This document shows positions 7,641-16,248 of a DNA stretch of 64,000 bases, piece by piece (the stretch's first letter is position 1; each line of letters opens with the position of its first letter). The DNA lies in contig JAHBUH010000016.1 in assembly GCA_019638185.1 (NCBI GenBank), forward strand, positions 1 to 64,000. The letters run 5' to 3'. The notes under the pieces are model-generated. The model saw only the letters and a list, made by a program, of their open reading frames with translations. It made no database searches and was not told where the DNA came from. Source of the DNA: Leadbetterella sp. GTDB lineage: Bacteria > Bacteroidota > Bacteroidia > Cytophagales > Spirosomataceae. A program made the position numbers and the translations under genes.

Positions 7641-8186
7641 ATGATGATCATGTCAAGAACAAACAACCTCGTATTTAAGGGCCTGCTTATTGTGGCCTGG
7701 ATGATTTTTGTCGGCTTGTGCATTGAAGCCGGCGGGCTGCTGGTCAACTTCTTTTTCAGTTTATATAAGCCTGAATTTATTCCAAACCTTTACCAGAAGC
7801 TGGATTTAACAGAAATATACAAAGGAAGCAGGATAGCTTTTTTCGGCATCTATGGCTCTATCCTGGTCATTTCCATTTTAAAAACCTGCCTGTTTTACAT
7901 TGTTATCATGTTGATGCACAAAATGGATTTATCCAAACCCTTCAGTCCCTTTGTGGCAAAACAGATTTCCAAAATCAGCTATTACACCCTTTCCATCGGT
8001 CTGTTAAGTTACATTGCCCGGGAGGCAACCAAAAATTTAACGTTCCGGGGGATTTCCACCGACAGCCTGAGTCAATTCTGGGCAGACAGCCAGGCATTTA
8101 TTTTGATGGGGGCCGTCATCTATATTATTGCTACTATTTTTAAAAAAGGGGTAGATCTCCAAAACGAAAACGATTTAACCGTATAA
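7641..8186 (+). CDS. DUF2975 integral membrane protein
   Basis: A 181-residue inner-membrane protein with four predicted membrane segments (about 11-35, 65-90, 110-130 and 150-170). The segments, the FSPFVAKQISKISYYTLSIG motif before helix 3 and the C-terminal cytoplasmic tail match DUF2975 proteins. These are typically encoded with a small Xre-type regulator, which is what follows 3 bases downstream. ATG codons at 7641, 7644 and 7650 are all possible starts. The role of DUF2975 is not established. The pair is sometimes seen as a membrane-linked regulatory switch, but that is inference. Confidence 0.82.
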   Translation: MMIMSRTNNLVFKGLLIVAWMIFVGLCIEAGGLLVNFFFSLYKPEFIPNLYQKLDLTEIYKGSRIAFFGIYGSILVISILKTCLFYIVIMLMHKMDLSKPFSPFVAKQISKISYYTLSIGLLSYIAREATKNLTFRGISTDSLSQFWADSQAFILMGAVIYIIATIFKKGVDLQNENDLTV

Positions 8187-8189
8187 CTC

Positions 8190-8402
8190 ATGCCCATCAT
8201 TGTAAACCTGGATGTAATGATGGCCCGGCGAAAAATATCGCTTAATGAGCTGTCAGAAAAAGTGGAATTAACACTCTCCAATCTTTCCATCCTAAAAACG
8301 GGAAAAGCAAAAGCCATTCGTTTCAGCACCTTAGAGGCTATTTGTAAAGCGCTGAATTGTCAGCCTGCGGATATCCTGGAATACGTGGAAGAGCCGGATT
8401 AA
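8190..8402 (+). CDS. small Xre/Cro-type HTH regulator
   Basis: A 70-residue single-domain helix-turn-helix protein of the YozG/Cro type. The HTH is visible in LDVMMARRKISLNELSEKV and LTLSNLSILKTGKAKAIRF, followed by the family ending LEAICKALNCQPADILEY. It has no ligand or membrane domain of its own. It is translated 3 bases after the DUF2975 gene, the standard partner order. It probably controls its own operon through the palindromes at 7576-7616. Confidence 0.88.
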   Translation: MPIIVNLDVMMARRKISLNELSEKVELTLSNLSILKTGKAKAIRFSTLEAICKALNCQPADILEYVEEPD

Positions 8403-8415
8403 AATAACACATCTT

Positions 8416-8445
8416 TTTAGGGTTTTTATCCGGCCGGTTGTCTTA
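8416..8445 (+). promoter_or_regulatory. putative ECF-sigma promoter, copy 2
   Basis: TTTAGGGT (8416-8423), 13 bases, GTTGTCTTA (8437-8445). Sequence and spacing match the element before the sigma operon at 4300-4327, while the spacers differ. It lies 31 bases before the ATG of the second LA_2272 gene, so that gene is a likely regulon member. Confidence 0.6.
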
Positions 8446-8476
8446 TCCGTGTAAAGAAACCAAAACTCAAAATCGG

Positions 8477-9451
8477 ATGAAAAAGCGAATTGCTTCCCTG
8501 GCGGTCATGGCCGCTATTTATTTCCCGTCTTTCGGGCAAACAGACACCCTCCGCAAGATCCACGCGGGGTTTATTTATCCTGTAAGCAGTAACGGCTATA
8601 ACGCCGCACAAATCTCCAATGACTTTTCCCTTCATACCCTTTCCGGAGTCTCGAAAAACGAAAACATCCTCTCCATAGCCGGAATCTCCAATCACATTAA
8701 ACAGGATGCACGGGGCGTACAATTGGCCGGGGTGCTCAACATGATCGGAAATACAGCCCGCGGAGTGCAGGTAGCCGGCTGCGCAAACTTCATTAAAAAA
8801 GACGCCAAAGGCCTCCAGGTAGCCGGGCTAACCAATATCAGCGGGAATGCAGAACTACAAATCTCAGGGCTACTAAACGTGGCCGGCGATGTAGATGGTC
8901 TCCAGGTAGCCGGCCTGATCAATAAGGCCCGGAACGTGAAAGGCGTGCAGCTGGCCGGACTTATAAACGTGGCCGAAAGCAGCGATTACCCCATCGGCAT
9001 CATCAATGTGATCAAAAACGGGAAACAGGCCCTGGGACTCAGCTACGACGAAACCGGCACCGGCCTGCTCACTTACCGTTCAGGTGGAAGGGTGCTCTAC
9101 GGCCTCATCGGGCTGGGCTATAACCTGGACACGGAATACTACGGCCTGGAGGCCGGGATAGGAGCGCATATCCTTAAAGGCGAACACTTCTTACTAAACG
9201 CGGAAACCTTTTCCCAGTGGCTCACCGACTTCCATGATTTCTCCTACAGCAAACACGGCATCCGGCTCCTTCCCACCCTGCGTATCGCTAGCCGCCTGGA
9301 GGTGTTTGCCGGACCCACCTTTAACGTCACCCAATTTGACACCGGCCAATCCCCCTTCCCGGATAAAAAATACTTCTGGAAAAAAGAAAGGGGAGATTGT
9401 TTTACGGGAATGAGTGTGGGGTATGTGGGCGGTGTTCAGATCAGCCTTTGA
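8477..9451 (+). CDS. LA_2272-repeat surface protein, second copy
   Basis: A 324-residue exported protein starting at ATG 8477; a TTG further upstream would only add residues before the signal peptide. The signal ends near FPSFGQ. Residues about 75-175 hold five or six 15-16-residue repeats (GVQLAGVLN, GVQVAGCAN, GLQVAGLTN, GLQVAGLIN, GVQLAGLIN). The C-terminal part ends with aromatic beta-strand patterns (LEVFAGPTFNV). The transition after the repeats (NVAESSD, IGIINVIKNG) closely parallels the protein at 5862-7511 (NFAESSD, IGLLNFIKNG), so the two are paralogues of the same surface module. This one lacks the STN and regulatory domains. Confidence 0.8.
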   Translation: MKKRIASLAVMAAIYFPSFGQTDTLRKIHAGFIYPVSSNGYNAAQISNDFSLHTLSGVSKNENILSIAGISNHIKQDARGVQLAGVLNMIGNTARGVQVAGCANFIKKDAKGLQVAGLTNISGNAELQISGLLNVAGDVDGLQVAGLINKARNVKGVQLAGLINVAESSDYPIGIINVIKNGKQALGLSYDETGTGLLTYRSGGRVLYGLIGLGYNLDTEYYGLEAGIGAHILKGEHFLLNAETFSQWLTDFHDFSYSKHGIRLLPTLRIASRLEVFAGPTFNVTQFDTGQSPFPDKKYFWKKERGDCFTGMSVGYVGGVQISL

Positions 9452-9513
9452 TTTTATAATATTTCGCCTATTCCTTTTCACCTTTTCCATATCCATAAAA
9501 AACTCTGGCTCAT

Positions 9514-9539
9514 GCGCTTCCGTAAATCCCCGGAAGCGC
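9514..9539 (+). terminator. hairpin terminator after the LA_2272 gene
   Basis: Nine-bp perfect arms GCGCTTCCG (9514-9522) and CGGAAGCGC (9531-9539) with an 8-base loop, followed by a T-rich run that also contains the -7 element of the next gene. Confidence 0.5.
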
Positions 9540-9541
9540 TT

Positions 9542-9549
9542 TACTTTTG
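9542..9549 (+). promoter_or_regulatory. -7 element for the MFS transporter gene
   Basis: TACTTTTG fits TAnnTTTG and lies 19 bases before the ATG at 9569. Confidence 0.5.
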
Positions 9550-9568
9550 CAGTTTCAATCCGGTAGTT

Positions 9569-10753
9569 ATGGCCGCTTCATTTAATACCCCCCTGGATCT
9601 GCGAATCCATTCCACGAAAGTCCGGGTACGTATTGCCGTATCCTCATTTTACTTTTTCCAGGGCCTGTGCTTTGCGTCATGGGCCAGCCGGATCCCGGAT
9701 ATCAAGACGGCGCTGGCACTTTCTGACGGGGCTATGGGTTCCATCCTGTTTGCCTTACCGGCCGGGCAGATGTGCACCATGCCGGTATCAGGGTACCTGG
9801 TGGGGAAATACGGAAGTAAAAATATCATGCATTTTTCGCTGCCCCTATACTCCCTGGCTATGGTCCTGCTTTCCCTCTGTACGGAGGCCTGGCAGCTGGC
9901 TGCGGCCTTATTTCTCTTCGGGGTCACGGGTAATCTCTGCAATATTTCGGTCAATACCCAGGGTGTTAATGCCGAAAGAATGTACCGTCGTCCCATTATG
10001 GCTTCCTTTCACGGTTCCTGGAGCCTGGCCGGTTTTACGGGTGCGCTGGTCGGGCTGCTGGCGGGCGCTTTGAAGCTTACGCCTACGTATCATTTTGCGG
10101 TTATTGCCACCATCAGCTTTATAGCCACCTACGCCAATGTGAAATACCTGGTAGGTGACACCACCCCCAAAACACCGGCACCGGTGAAGAAAAAATTCTT
10201 CTCCAAACCGGACCCATTCATCCTTCAGCTGGGCATTATCGCCTTCTTTGCCATGTCTTGTGAAGGAGCCATGTTCGACTGGAGCGGCGTCTATTTCCGG
10301 GATATTGTGGGTGCGGAAGGCGCCTGGACCAGCCTGGGCTATGCCTGCTTCATGTTTATGATGACGGCCGGCCGGTTTATAGGCGATAAGATCGTGGCCC
10401 GCACCGGCAAAAAGAGGATCATGCAGTTTAACGGCCTGCTGATTGCGGCAGGGTTACTGATCGCTGTTCTGTTTCCTTACATCCCTACGGCCGCTTTCGG
10501 GTTCCTGCTGGTCGGCTTCGGGGTATCTACTAACGTGCCTAACGTGTACAGCATGGTGGGTCAGCAGCAGAAAATGTCAGCCAGCGCCGCCCTGGCCGCC
10601 ATAGCCAGCATCAGCTACCTGGGCTTCCTGCTGGGGCCGCCCCTGATAGGCTATATCTCCGAGCTGCTGAACCTGCGGATCTCCTATGCTTTTGTGGCTC
10701 TTTTCGGGCTGATGATCACGTTTATGGTGACCCGTTTGAAGGTGATAAAATGA
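9569..10753 (+). CDS. MFS transporter, YbjJ-like
   Basis: A 394-residue inner-membrane transporter with about 12 membrane segments. The early motif FASWASRIPDIKTAL and the mid-chain motif MASFHGSWSLAGFTGALVG are characteristic of the YbjJ-like branch of the major facilitator superfamily. The substrate of that branch is not well defined. The start is set at ATG 9569 (MAASFNTPLD), after a matching promoter element; an in-frame upstream ATG at 9512 would place the start inside the hairpin. It converges with the mannan locus (26 bases between stops) and is not obviously part of it. Confidence 0.78.
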   Translation: MAASFNTPLDLRIHSTKVRVRIAVSSFYFFQGLCFASWASRIPDIKTALALSDGAMGSILFALPAGQMCTMPVSGYLVGKYGSKNIMHFSLPLYSLAMVLLSLCTEAWQLAAALFLFGVTGNLCNISVNTQGVNAERMYRRPIMASFHGSWSLAGFTGALVGLLAGALKLTPTYHFAVIATISFIATYANVKYLVGDTTPKTPAPVKKKFFSKPDPFILQLGIIAFFAMSCEGAMFDWSGVYFRDIVGAEGAWTSLGYACFMFMMTAGRFIGDKIVARTGKKRIMQFNGLLIAAGLLIAVLFPYIPTAAFGFLLVGFGVSTNVPNVYSMVGQQQKMSASAALAAIASISYLGFLLGPPLIGYISELLNLRISYAFVALFGLMITFMVTRLKVIK

Positions 10754-10779
10754 AGGCACGGTGTCTTGACTTCTTACGT

Positions 10780-11937
10780 TTAGTTTAAACCAAAATACGC
10801 TATCATTTCGAGGCACATGCGGCCGTTATGGTACGGGCATTTCCAAAACCCGGCTTTGTCTTCCTGTGTGTTTACCGAACCATCCGGAAGCCGGCTCCAG
10901 TACCATTCCCCGTTTTCAGTATCCACCATGTTCTCCCGGATATACGCCCATGTTTTTTCGGCCGCCAGCCGGTACCGGGCATCCCCTGAGTTTTTCCAGG
11001 CGTACATATAGCCTACCACAGCCTCGGCCTGAACCCACCAGTGCCGCTCCATGTCTACATGCCCATGCAGCTTTTCATACGCCATGCTGCCGTCAGGCAG
11101 TAAGCCCTCCAAGGCTTTTTCAGCCATTTTCAGGCTTAAGTCTTTTACTTGGGTAATCAAAGACTCGTCTCCCGTAACCAGGGCCGCTTCATATAATAGC
11201 CAGGAACCCTCAATATCATGCCCGAAAGAAACGGCTTCTGATTTAAGCGTCCAGTCTTCTTCAAAAAACAGCTGAAAGCTATCTCCCTCAATAATGTGAT
11301 TCCTAAATACCCCGATCAGGTTTCGGTGGGCGGCTTTCAGCGCCTGGTCCTCCCAAACCCGCAGCAGGTTGGTATAGGCTTCCAGCACGTGCAGGTGGGT
11401 GTTCATGGATTTTTTTTCATTGAAATCCTTATCGCTCAGCCGCATATCTTCTATGGGCTTCCAGTCTTTGGAAAAGGCTTCAAAGTACCCTCCGAAAGTT
11501 TTATCAGCATGGGCTTCCAGTATTTCAAACGTCTCCTTTACCAATTCAAGCGCCTGCCTGTTCCGCGTTACCCGGTAGTATTCTGACAATCCGTAAATAG
11601 CAAAGCCCTGTGCGTAGGTTTGTTTCTTGGCGTTGACCACGTTTCCCCTGAAATCCAGTTCCCAGTAGAACCCTTTGTTTTCGGTATCATAAAACCGGGA
11701 AACCAGGTAATCAAAGGCCCTGTGGGCCGCCTGTAGGCAGGCTTCTTTTTTCAGGATACGGTAGGCCGAAGAAAACGTCCACAGCAGCCTGGCGTTCAGA
11801 ATCAGGCCTTTGTTAGCTTCGGGAATCAGCCGGTTTTGCCCGTCTGTCTTTCCGTAATACCCTCCATGGGTTTCATCCGGCATCCTTTCCAGCCAGAACC
11901 GGAGGATATTATCTTCTAATTCCGAGGTAAAGGTCAT
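10780..11937 (-). CDS. mannobiose/cellobiose 2-epimerase (AGE family)
   Basis: A cytoplasmic epimerase that converts the reducing-end mannose of mannobiose to glucose, producing 4-O-beta-D-mannosyl-D-glucose for the GH130 phosphorylase. The 385-residue length fits cellobiose 2-epimerases. Family features include the opening ILRFWLERMPDETHGGYYG, the NARLLWTFS helix, YWELDFRG, the SMNTHLHVLEAYTNL helix carrying a catalytic His, and the closing KCPYHNGRMCLEMI. There is no signal peptide. It is last in the mannan operon, starting one base into the symporter stop (TAATG). The same gene set (mannanase, phosphorylase, symporter, epimerase) is known from Bacteroides fragilis, which supports mannobiose over cellobiose as substrate. 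Confidence 0.88.
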   Translation of the reverse strand: MTFTSELEDNILRFWLERMPDETHGGYYGKTDGQNRLIPEANKGLILNARLLWTFSSAYRILKKEACLQAAHRAFDYLVSRFYDTENKGFYWELDFRGNVVNAKKQTYAQGFAIYGLSEYYRVTRNRQALELVKETFEILEAHADKTFGGYFEAFSKDWKPIEDMRLSDKDFNEKKSMNTHLHVLEAYTNLLRVWEDQALKAAHRNLIGVFRNHIIEGDSFQLFFEEDWTLKSEAVSFGHDIEGSWLLYEAALVTGDESLITQVKDLSLKMAEKALEGLLPDGSMAYEKLHGHVDMERHWWVQAEAVVGYMYAWKNSGDARYRLAAEKTWAYIRENMVDTENGEWYWSRLPDGSVNTQEDKAGFWKCPYHNGRMCLEMIAYFGLN

Positions 11938-13334
11938 TACACGTTTTCTCTTCTTAAATTAAGTTCTTCTGAAATCGTTTTCACCCTTTTTTCATCCAAA
12001 GGATAGAAATAAATAAAGATGACCGACAGGAATGCGCCCACTGCGGGCAACAGGCTTAAAAACATGCGGATCCCCTGTAGGGTGGTTTCCGATTGAACCT
12101 GGTTAGCCTGGAACCCGAAATAGGCCAGCAGCCATCCGGTGAGGGCGGTGCCCAAGGCCCAGCCCAGTTTCTGGCTCATGGAAGACGCGCTGAAGACCAG
12201 TCCGGTGGCCCGGTTGCCGGTGGTGTATTCGGAGTAGTCGGCACAGTCGGCATACATCGACCAGAACAGCGGGAAAATAGCCCCGGCACAAATACTGATG
12301 ACCACCTGCAATGTAAAAATCATCACCAGGTTTTCTTTGCTGAGCCAGAAAAATACCACACTAAGCACGGTAGCCGTGAGCATGGCGGCCATGAACGTAT
12401 TTTTCTTCCCTATTCTATTGCTCAATGGTGCGGCCAGTATCACCCCTACGATATTGGCGGCCTGCCCTATGGCCAGGTACAGCCCGCTCAGCGCCATGGG
12501 GGAGCCCATCAGGCGGAAGGTGCTGAGGTTTTCTTCCACTACAAAGTATTTGAAATAGTACACGGTGGCTCCGTCGCGGATAGAATTAAAGATCAATGCG
12601 GCTACTCCGGCGCCGAGCAGAATCCACCAGGGGCGGTTCCTGGCCAGGTCTTTAAGGTCTTCTTTCAAGGGATTCGCCTGGACGTTTGCCGGCCTGACCC
12701 GCTCGCGGGTGAGGGCAAAGCAAAAATAGAAGAGCACGGTGGTCATCACGGCGATCACGGCCACGGCCAGCTGCCATCCCTTTGCGATATCGACTATTTC
12801 GCGTCTGTTGCCGCTAAAATAGTTCACCAGGGGCGTAAACAGGAGCAAAACCACAAAGCTACCCGCATAGGCCAGCACCATACGATAGGTGGAGAGCACG
12901 TTCCTGTCTTCGGGGTGAGGACTGATCACCCCCAGGAGCGAAGCATACGGCACATTGATGGCCGAATAGGCCATCATCATCAAAGAATAGGTGACATAGG
13001 CATAAATGAGCTTCCCGGTATAGCTGAGGTCAGGCGTGGTAAATGTAAGAACCCCGATAATACCAAAGGGAATGCACAGAAACAGGAGGTAGGGCCTGAA
13101 TTTTCCCCAGCGGGTAGAGGTACGGTCGGCAATAACCCCTACCACCGGATCAAACACGGAGTCCCACACCCGGGTAATCAGGAACATGGTACCCACCGCC
13201 CCGGCGGCCAGGCCAAACACATCGGTATAGAAGATCATCAGGTAGGCTCCAAAAAGTTTCCAGAACATAGAGGATGCCGCATCTCCAAAGCCGTAGCCTA
13301 TTTTTTCACTCAGTTTTATTTTCAGTCTGCTCAA
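11937..13334 (-). CDS. glycoside-cation symporter (GPH/MFS family), mannobiose import
   Basis: A 465-residue inner-membrane protein with 12 predicted segments. Its N-terminus KIGYGFGDAASSMFWKLFGAYLMIFYTDVFG and the RVWDSVFDPVVGVIADRT motif are signatures of the GPH sugar:cation symporters. It sits between the GH130 and epimerase genes, as in the known beta-mannan operon, so its likely cargo is mannobiose from the periplasm. No ATG is near the start. The best start is TTG at 13334 (SRLKIKLSEK), 11 bases after the GH130 stop. The stop overlaps the epimerase start by one base. Confidence 0.88.
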   Translation of the reverse strand: MSRLKIKLSEKIGYGFGDAASSMFWKLFGAYLMIFYTDVFGLAAGAVGTMFLITRVWDSVFDPVVGVIADRTSTRWGKFRPYLLFLCIPFGIIGVLTFTTPDLSYTGKLIYAYVTYSLMMMAYSAINVPYASLLGVISPHPEDRNVLSTYRMVLAYAGSFVVLLLFTPLVNYFSGNRREIVDIAKGWQLAVAVIAVMTTVLFYFCFALTRERVRPANVQANPLKEDLKDLARNRPWWILLGAGVAALIFNSIRDGATVYYFKYFVVEENLSTFRLMGSPMALSGLYLAIGQAANIVGVILAAPLSNRIGKKNTFMAAMLTATVLSVVFFWLSKENLVMIFTLQVVISICAGAIFPLFWSMYADCADYSEYTTGNRATGLVFSASSMSQKLGWALGTALTGWLLAYFGFQANQVQSETTLQGIRMFLSLLPAVGAFLSVIFIYFYPLDEKRVKTISEELNLRRENV

Positions 13335-13345
13335 GATCTTTGTAT

Positions 13346-14521
13346 TTAAACCGTAACTTTTTTATTCTCAGAGATAATATTCAATATGTTCTGTACGGAG
13401 GTTGCCGACCTGTAGCCATCCGGCGTAGTATTCAGGCAATAGTCCAGGAGCCGGTCTATGGAAGTCACCGCTACATGAACCCGGGTATCACTGGAAGCAT
13501 AATAAAGAAAAACGGTACCGTCTTCATCGGCGATCCAGCCATTAGAAAAAAGCACATTCGATACATCGCCTACCCTTTCCTGCCCCACCGGCGCCATCAA
13601 ATGGCCGGCCGGCTCGGCTATGAGCTTATCGGGCTGCTGTAGGTCTGTTAAGTAAACATACAGCACATAACGCAGCCCCGCCGCCGTACCCCGTACTCCA
13701 TGAGCCAGGTGAAGCCATCCCTTAGGCGTTTTTATCGGATGCGGACCCTCGCCGTTTTTGGTCTCCTTTATGGTGTGATAATAACGGTGATTAATGATCT
13801 TTTCTTCTTTTACCTCGGGCTGGCGGATGTCTTCTACCAGCCCCCAGCCGATTCCCCCCCCCTTTCCGGTATCGATGAATCCGTCTTGCGGGCGGGTATA
13901 AAAGGCATATTTCCCCTCCACAAACTCCGGGTGCAAAACTACGTTTCTCTGCTGACTTTTTGAAATTAAATCGGGGAGCCTTTCCCAGTTTACCAGGTCT
14001 TTTGTACGGGCCATACCGGCAGAGGCTACAGCTGACGACAAATCACCCACCGGTGCGTCCGGGTCTTTACGCTCGCTGCAAAACACCCCGTAAATCCATC
14101 CGTCTTCATGAGCCGTGAGGCGCATGTCGTACACGTTGGTGTCCGGGTCATCCGTTTCAGGAAGGCTGATGGGGCTTTCCCAAAACCGGAAGTTATCTAC
14201 ACCGTTATCGCTTTCCGCAATAGCGAAAAAAGACTTCCTGTCGTTTCCTTCCACCCGCGCCACCAGCAGGTATTTCCCGTTCCATTTCATGGCTCCCGCA
14301 TTAAAGACCCCGTTTATCCCAAATCTTTCCATAAAATAAGGGTTGCTCTCCGGGTTAAAGTCATACCGCCATTCCAGGGGAACGTGATCGGCGGTTAATA
14401 CCGGGTTTTTGTATCTTTCAAATACTCCGTTGCCCGGCAGGACAGGATCGTTTTGAAGAGCGAGCAGATCGTCATACTCTTTGTTTACATCCGAAAATCG
14501 TTTTTCGAAAACTCCGTTCAT
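13346..14521 (-). CDS. GH130 4-O-beta-D-mannosyl-D-glucose phosphorylase
   Basis: A cytoplasmic inverting phosphorylase that splits mannosyl-glucose with phosphate into alpha-mannose 1-phosphate and glucose. The 391-residue length is close to characterised GH130_1 enzymes. Visible features are [28 protein letters not shown], the [12 protein letters not shown] motif at about 126-136 (the Asp at about 132 aligns with the catalytic acid region), and [19 protein letters not shown]. There is no signal peptide, as expected. It follows the second GH26 gene by 18 bases. With the epimerase and symporter it forms the phosphorolytic mannan route. Confidence 0.92.
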   Translation of the reverse strand: MNGVFEKRFSDVNKEYDDLLALQNDPVLPGNGVFERYKNPVLTADHVPLEWRYDFNPESNPYFMERFGINGVFNAGAMKWNGKYLLVARVEGNDRKSFFAIAESDNGVDNFRFWESPISLPETDDPDTNVYDMRLTAHEDGWIYGVFCSERKDPDAPVGDLSSAVASAGMARTKDLVNWERLPDLISKSQQRNVVLHPEFVEGKYAFYTRPQDGFIDTGKGGGIGWGLVEDIRQPEVKEEKIINHRYYHTIKETKNGEGPHPIKTPKGWLHLAHGVRGTAAGLRYVLYVYLTDLQQPDKLIAEPAGHLMAPVGQERVGDVSNVLFSNGWIADEDGTVFLYYASSDTRVHVAVTSIDRLLDYCLNTTPDGYRSATSVQNILNIISENKKVTV

Positions 14522-14539
14522 GGGTTTGCTGGTTTAAAT

Positions 14540-16246
14540 CTATTTCAGATCCGGAATATCAGACCTGGTCAATACTTTAGAATGATTGAAAACATTTTTT
14601 AAATACGTGGCTCCGTTGTGTTTGTCGGAACGGGTATAGTCGCCGTTCCATGGCATAAACCATGACCAGGTATCCCCAAAATCAAACATCGAATTAATAT
14701 CCGGTACGGAACCACACTCGGTGAGGGCCAGGATTTTTCTTCCTCCAAAATAGCTTTTCACCTTATCAAAGGCGATGTATTGTGAGCCGTGCTGGTTTTC
14801 TCCCGGGTAGATGTCCATTCCTATAATATCTACATACTCATGGCCCGGATACCATTCTGCGGCATCACCGGCTGCATCGCTGGTCCACACCCAGATCAGG
14901 TTATTGAGCTTGTGGTGGTGGGTAAGCCTGTCATACATCAGTATCCACAGCTTTTTACAGGGTTCGGCGCCTTTGGCTCCCCACCAGAACCATTTTCCTG
15001 AGGCTTCGTGAAGTGGGCGCCATAATACGGGGATATTTTTGGCCTGGAGCTCCTTCAGGTAAACGGCTATACTGTCGATGTCGGCCAGCATAGCCTTATA
15101 CTCGTCTGACGAAGTGTTGCTTATTTTCGAAACGTCAAAGCCGGTTTTATCGGTGTAAAATTCGTCTGTCTTCCGAAGCGGGTCTCTCCAATGCCACATC
15201 AGGGTAACTATTCCCTTATTTTTCCACCACTGATCCGCATTTTTCACCAACTCAGTGTAGTTCACAAAGCTCCACTGGCGGGTATAGTTAATCAAGTCAA
15301 AACCTGCCACAGCCGGCCATTTGCCGGTATTGTCATACATCCACTGCGCTTCCTCCATTCCGGTGCTATAGTTGGCCATGGCGCCTGAAATTACTTTGTT
15401 TCCAAAGTTAGTTTTGAGGAAATTATACAGGTTTACCGCCTCCTTCGAGGGGTTAGGGGTAACCGGCGCGGGGGCTATGGCAAAAGGAGTTTCGGGGTCT
15501 GCAGGAGCTACACGGATGTAATCCAGGTATATCCACCCCCAATTTTTCCGGAGGGTAATGGTATTTTCGCCCGCCTTTAAAATCACTTTTTCTACCGTGA
15601 GGATTTTCCAGTCCTGGGTAGCATCAAAAACCAGGGACGAAAGCTTCACATTATTCACCACCAGGTCATTCTCTTTCTTGCTGTTGCCATTAGAAAACCG
15701 GAAAGACAGCTTGAATTTTCCCCCTTCCGGCACGGTAAATTTAAAGCTGATGTCACCATCTTTCTGGTTGACATACCCACTTCCCGAAAAGTTAGGCAGG
15801 GAGCTTTCCACTGCGGCGTTTCCTGTAAGGGTGGCCGTTTCGGCCTCCAGCAATTGCGAGTCAGCCAGGGTAGTAAACTGGAAACTCACCGCATTGGCCC
15901 CGGCGCCGCTTTTGTTTTTTATCGCTCCTGAAGGTACATTTACCTTATAGGTTTTGTTTTTTTCCAGGCTGATTTTCAGCAGGAGCTTGCGGTCAGACAC
16001 TTCGGTGTCTGCCGGGCTGTCATTCACCAGCACTCTGACCGAAGCATCCTGCACGATAGGGGTATTATAGATCAATGAAACCTCGCTATTTAAGGCTACG
16101 TTAACGGCATTGTTTTCAGGAGTGGAAAAGAGGAATTCGGGAGCAGGCAATTCTTCTTCCTTCTTTATTTCTTTCTCTTTGCAGGAAAACAAAGATAAAC
16201 TAAGCCAGGTAAACATCCATACGCTCCTTATCATAAACCTATTCAT
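14540..16246 (-). CDS. GH26 beta-mannanase lipoprotein with Ig-like and CBM35-type modules
   Basis: A 568-residue lipoprotein with signal LSLSLFSC and lipid Cys at 22. Residues about 36-127 are a bacterial Ig-like domain (NVALNSEVSLIYNTPI). Residues about 130-248 are a CBM35/CBM6-type carbohydrate-binding module (EAETATLTGNAAVE, then WGWIYLDYIRV). Residues about 265-565 are GH26. The acid/base Glu is at about 414 in WRPLHEASGKWFWWG. The nucleophile Glu is at about 510 in LALTECG. A lipid anchor plus binding module suggests a cell-surface enzyme making the first cuts in mannan, while the GH26 at 17553 acts in the periplasm. That division is inferred. Confidence 0.9.
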   Translation of the reverse strand: MNRFMIRSVWMFTWLSLSLFSCKEKEIKKEEELPAPEFLFSTPENNAVNVALNSEVSLIYNTPIVQDASVRVLVNDSPADTEVSDRKLLLKISLEKNKTYKVNVPSGAIKNKSGAGANAVSFQFTTLADSQLLEAETATLTGNAAVESSLPNFSGSGYVNQKDGDISFKFTVPEGGKFKLSFRFSNGNSKKENDLVVNNVKLSSLVFDATQDWKILTVEKVILKAGENTITLRKNWGWIYLDYIRVAPADPETPFAIAPAPVTPNPSKEAVNLYNFLKTNFGNKVISGAMANYSTGMEEAQWMYDNTGKWPAVAGFDLINYTRQWSFVNYTELVKNADQWWKNKGIVTLMWHWRDPLRKTDEFYTDKTGFDVSKISNTSSDEYKAMLADIDSIAVYLKELQAKNIPVLWRPLHEASGKWFWWGAKGAEPCKKLWILMYDRLTHHHKLNNLIWVWTSDAAGDAAEWYPGHEYVDIIGMDIYPGENQHGSQYIAFDKVKSYFGGRKILALTECGSVPDINSMFDFGDTWSWFMPWNGDYTRSDKHNGATYLKNVFNHSKVLTRSDIPDLK

Positions 16247-16248
16247 TT

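Noticed and set aside
12093-13349. A 418-codon plus-strand frame.
   Set aside because: It lies fully antisense to the symporter gene, is rich in His/Gly/Gln low-complexity text and has no domain; a by-product of GC-rich codon use.
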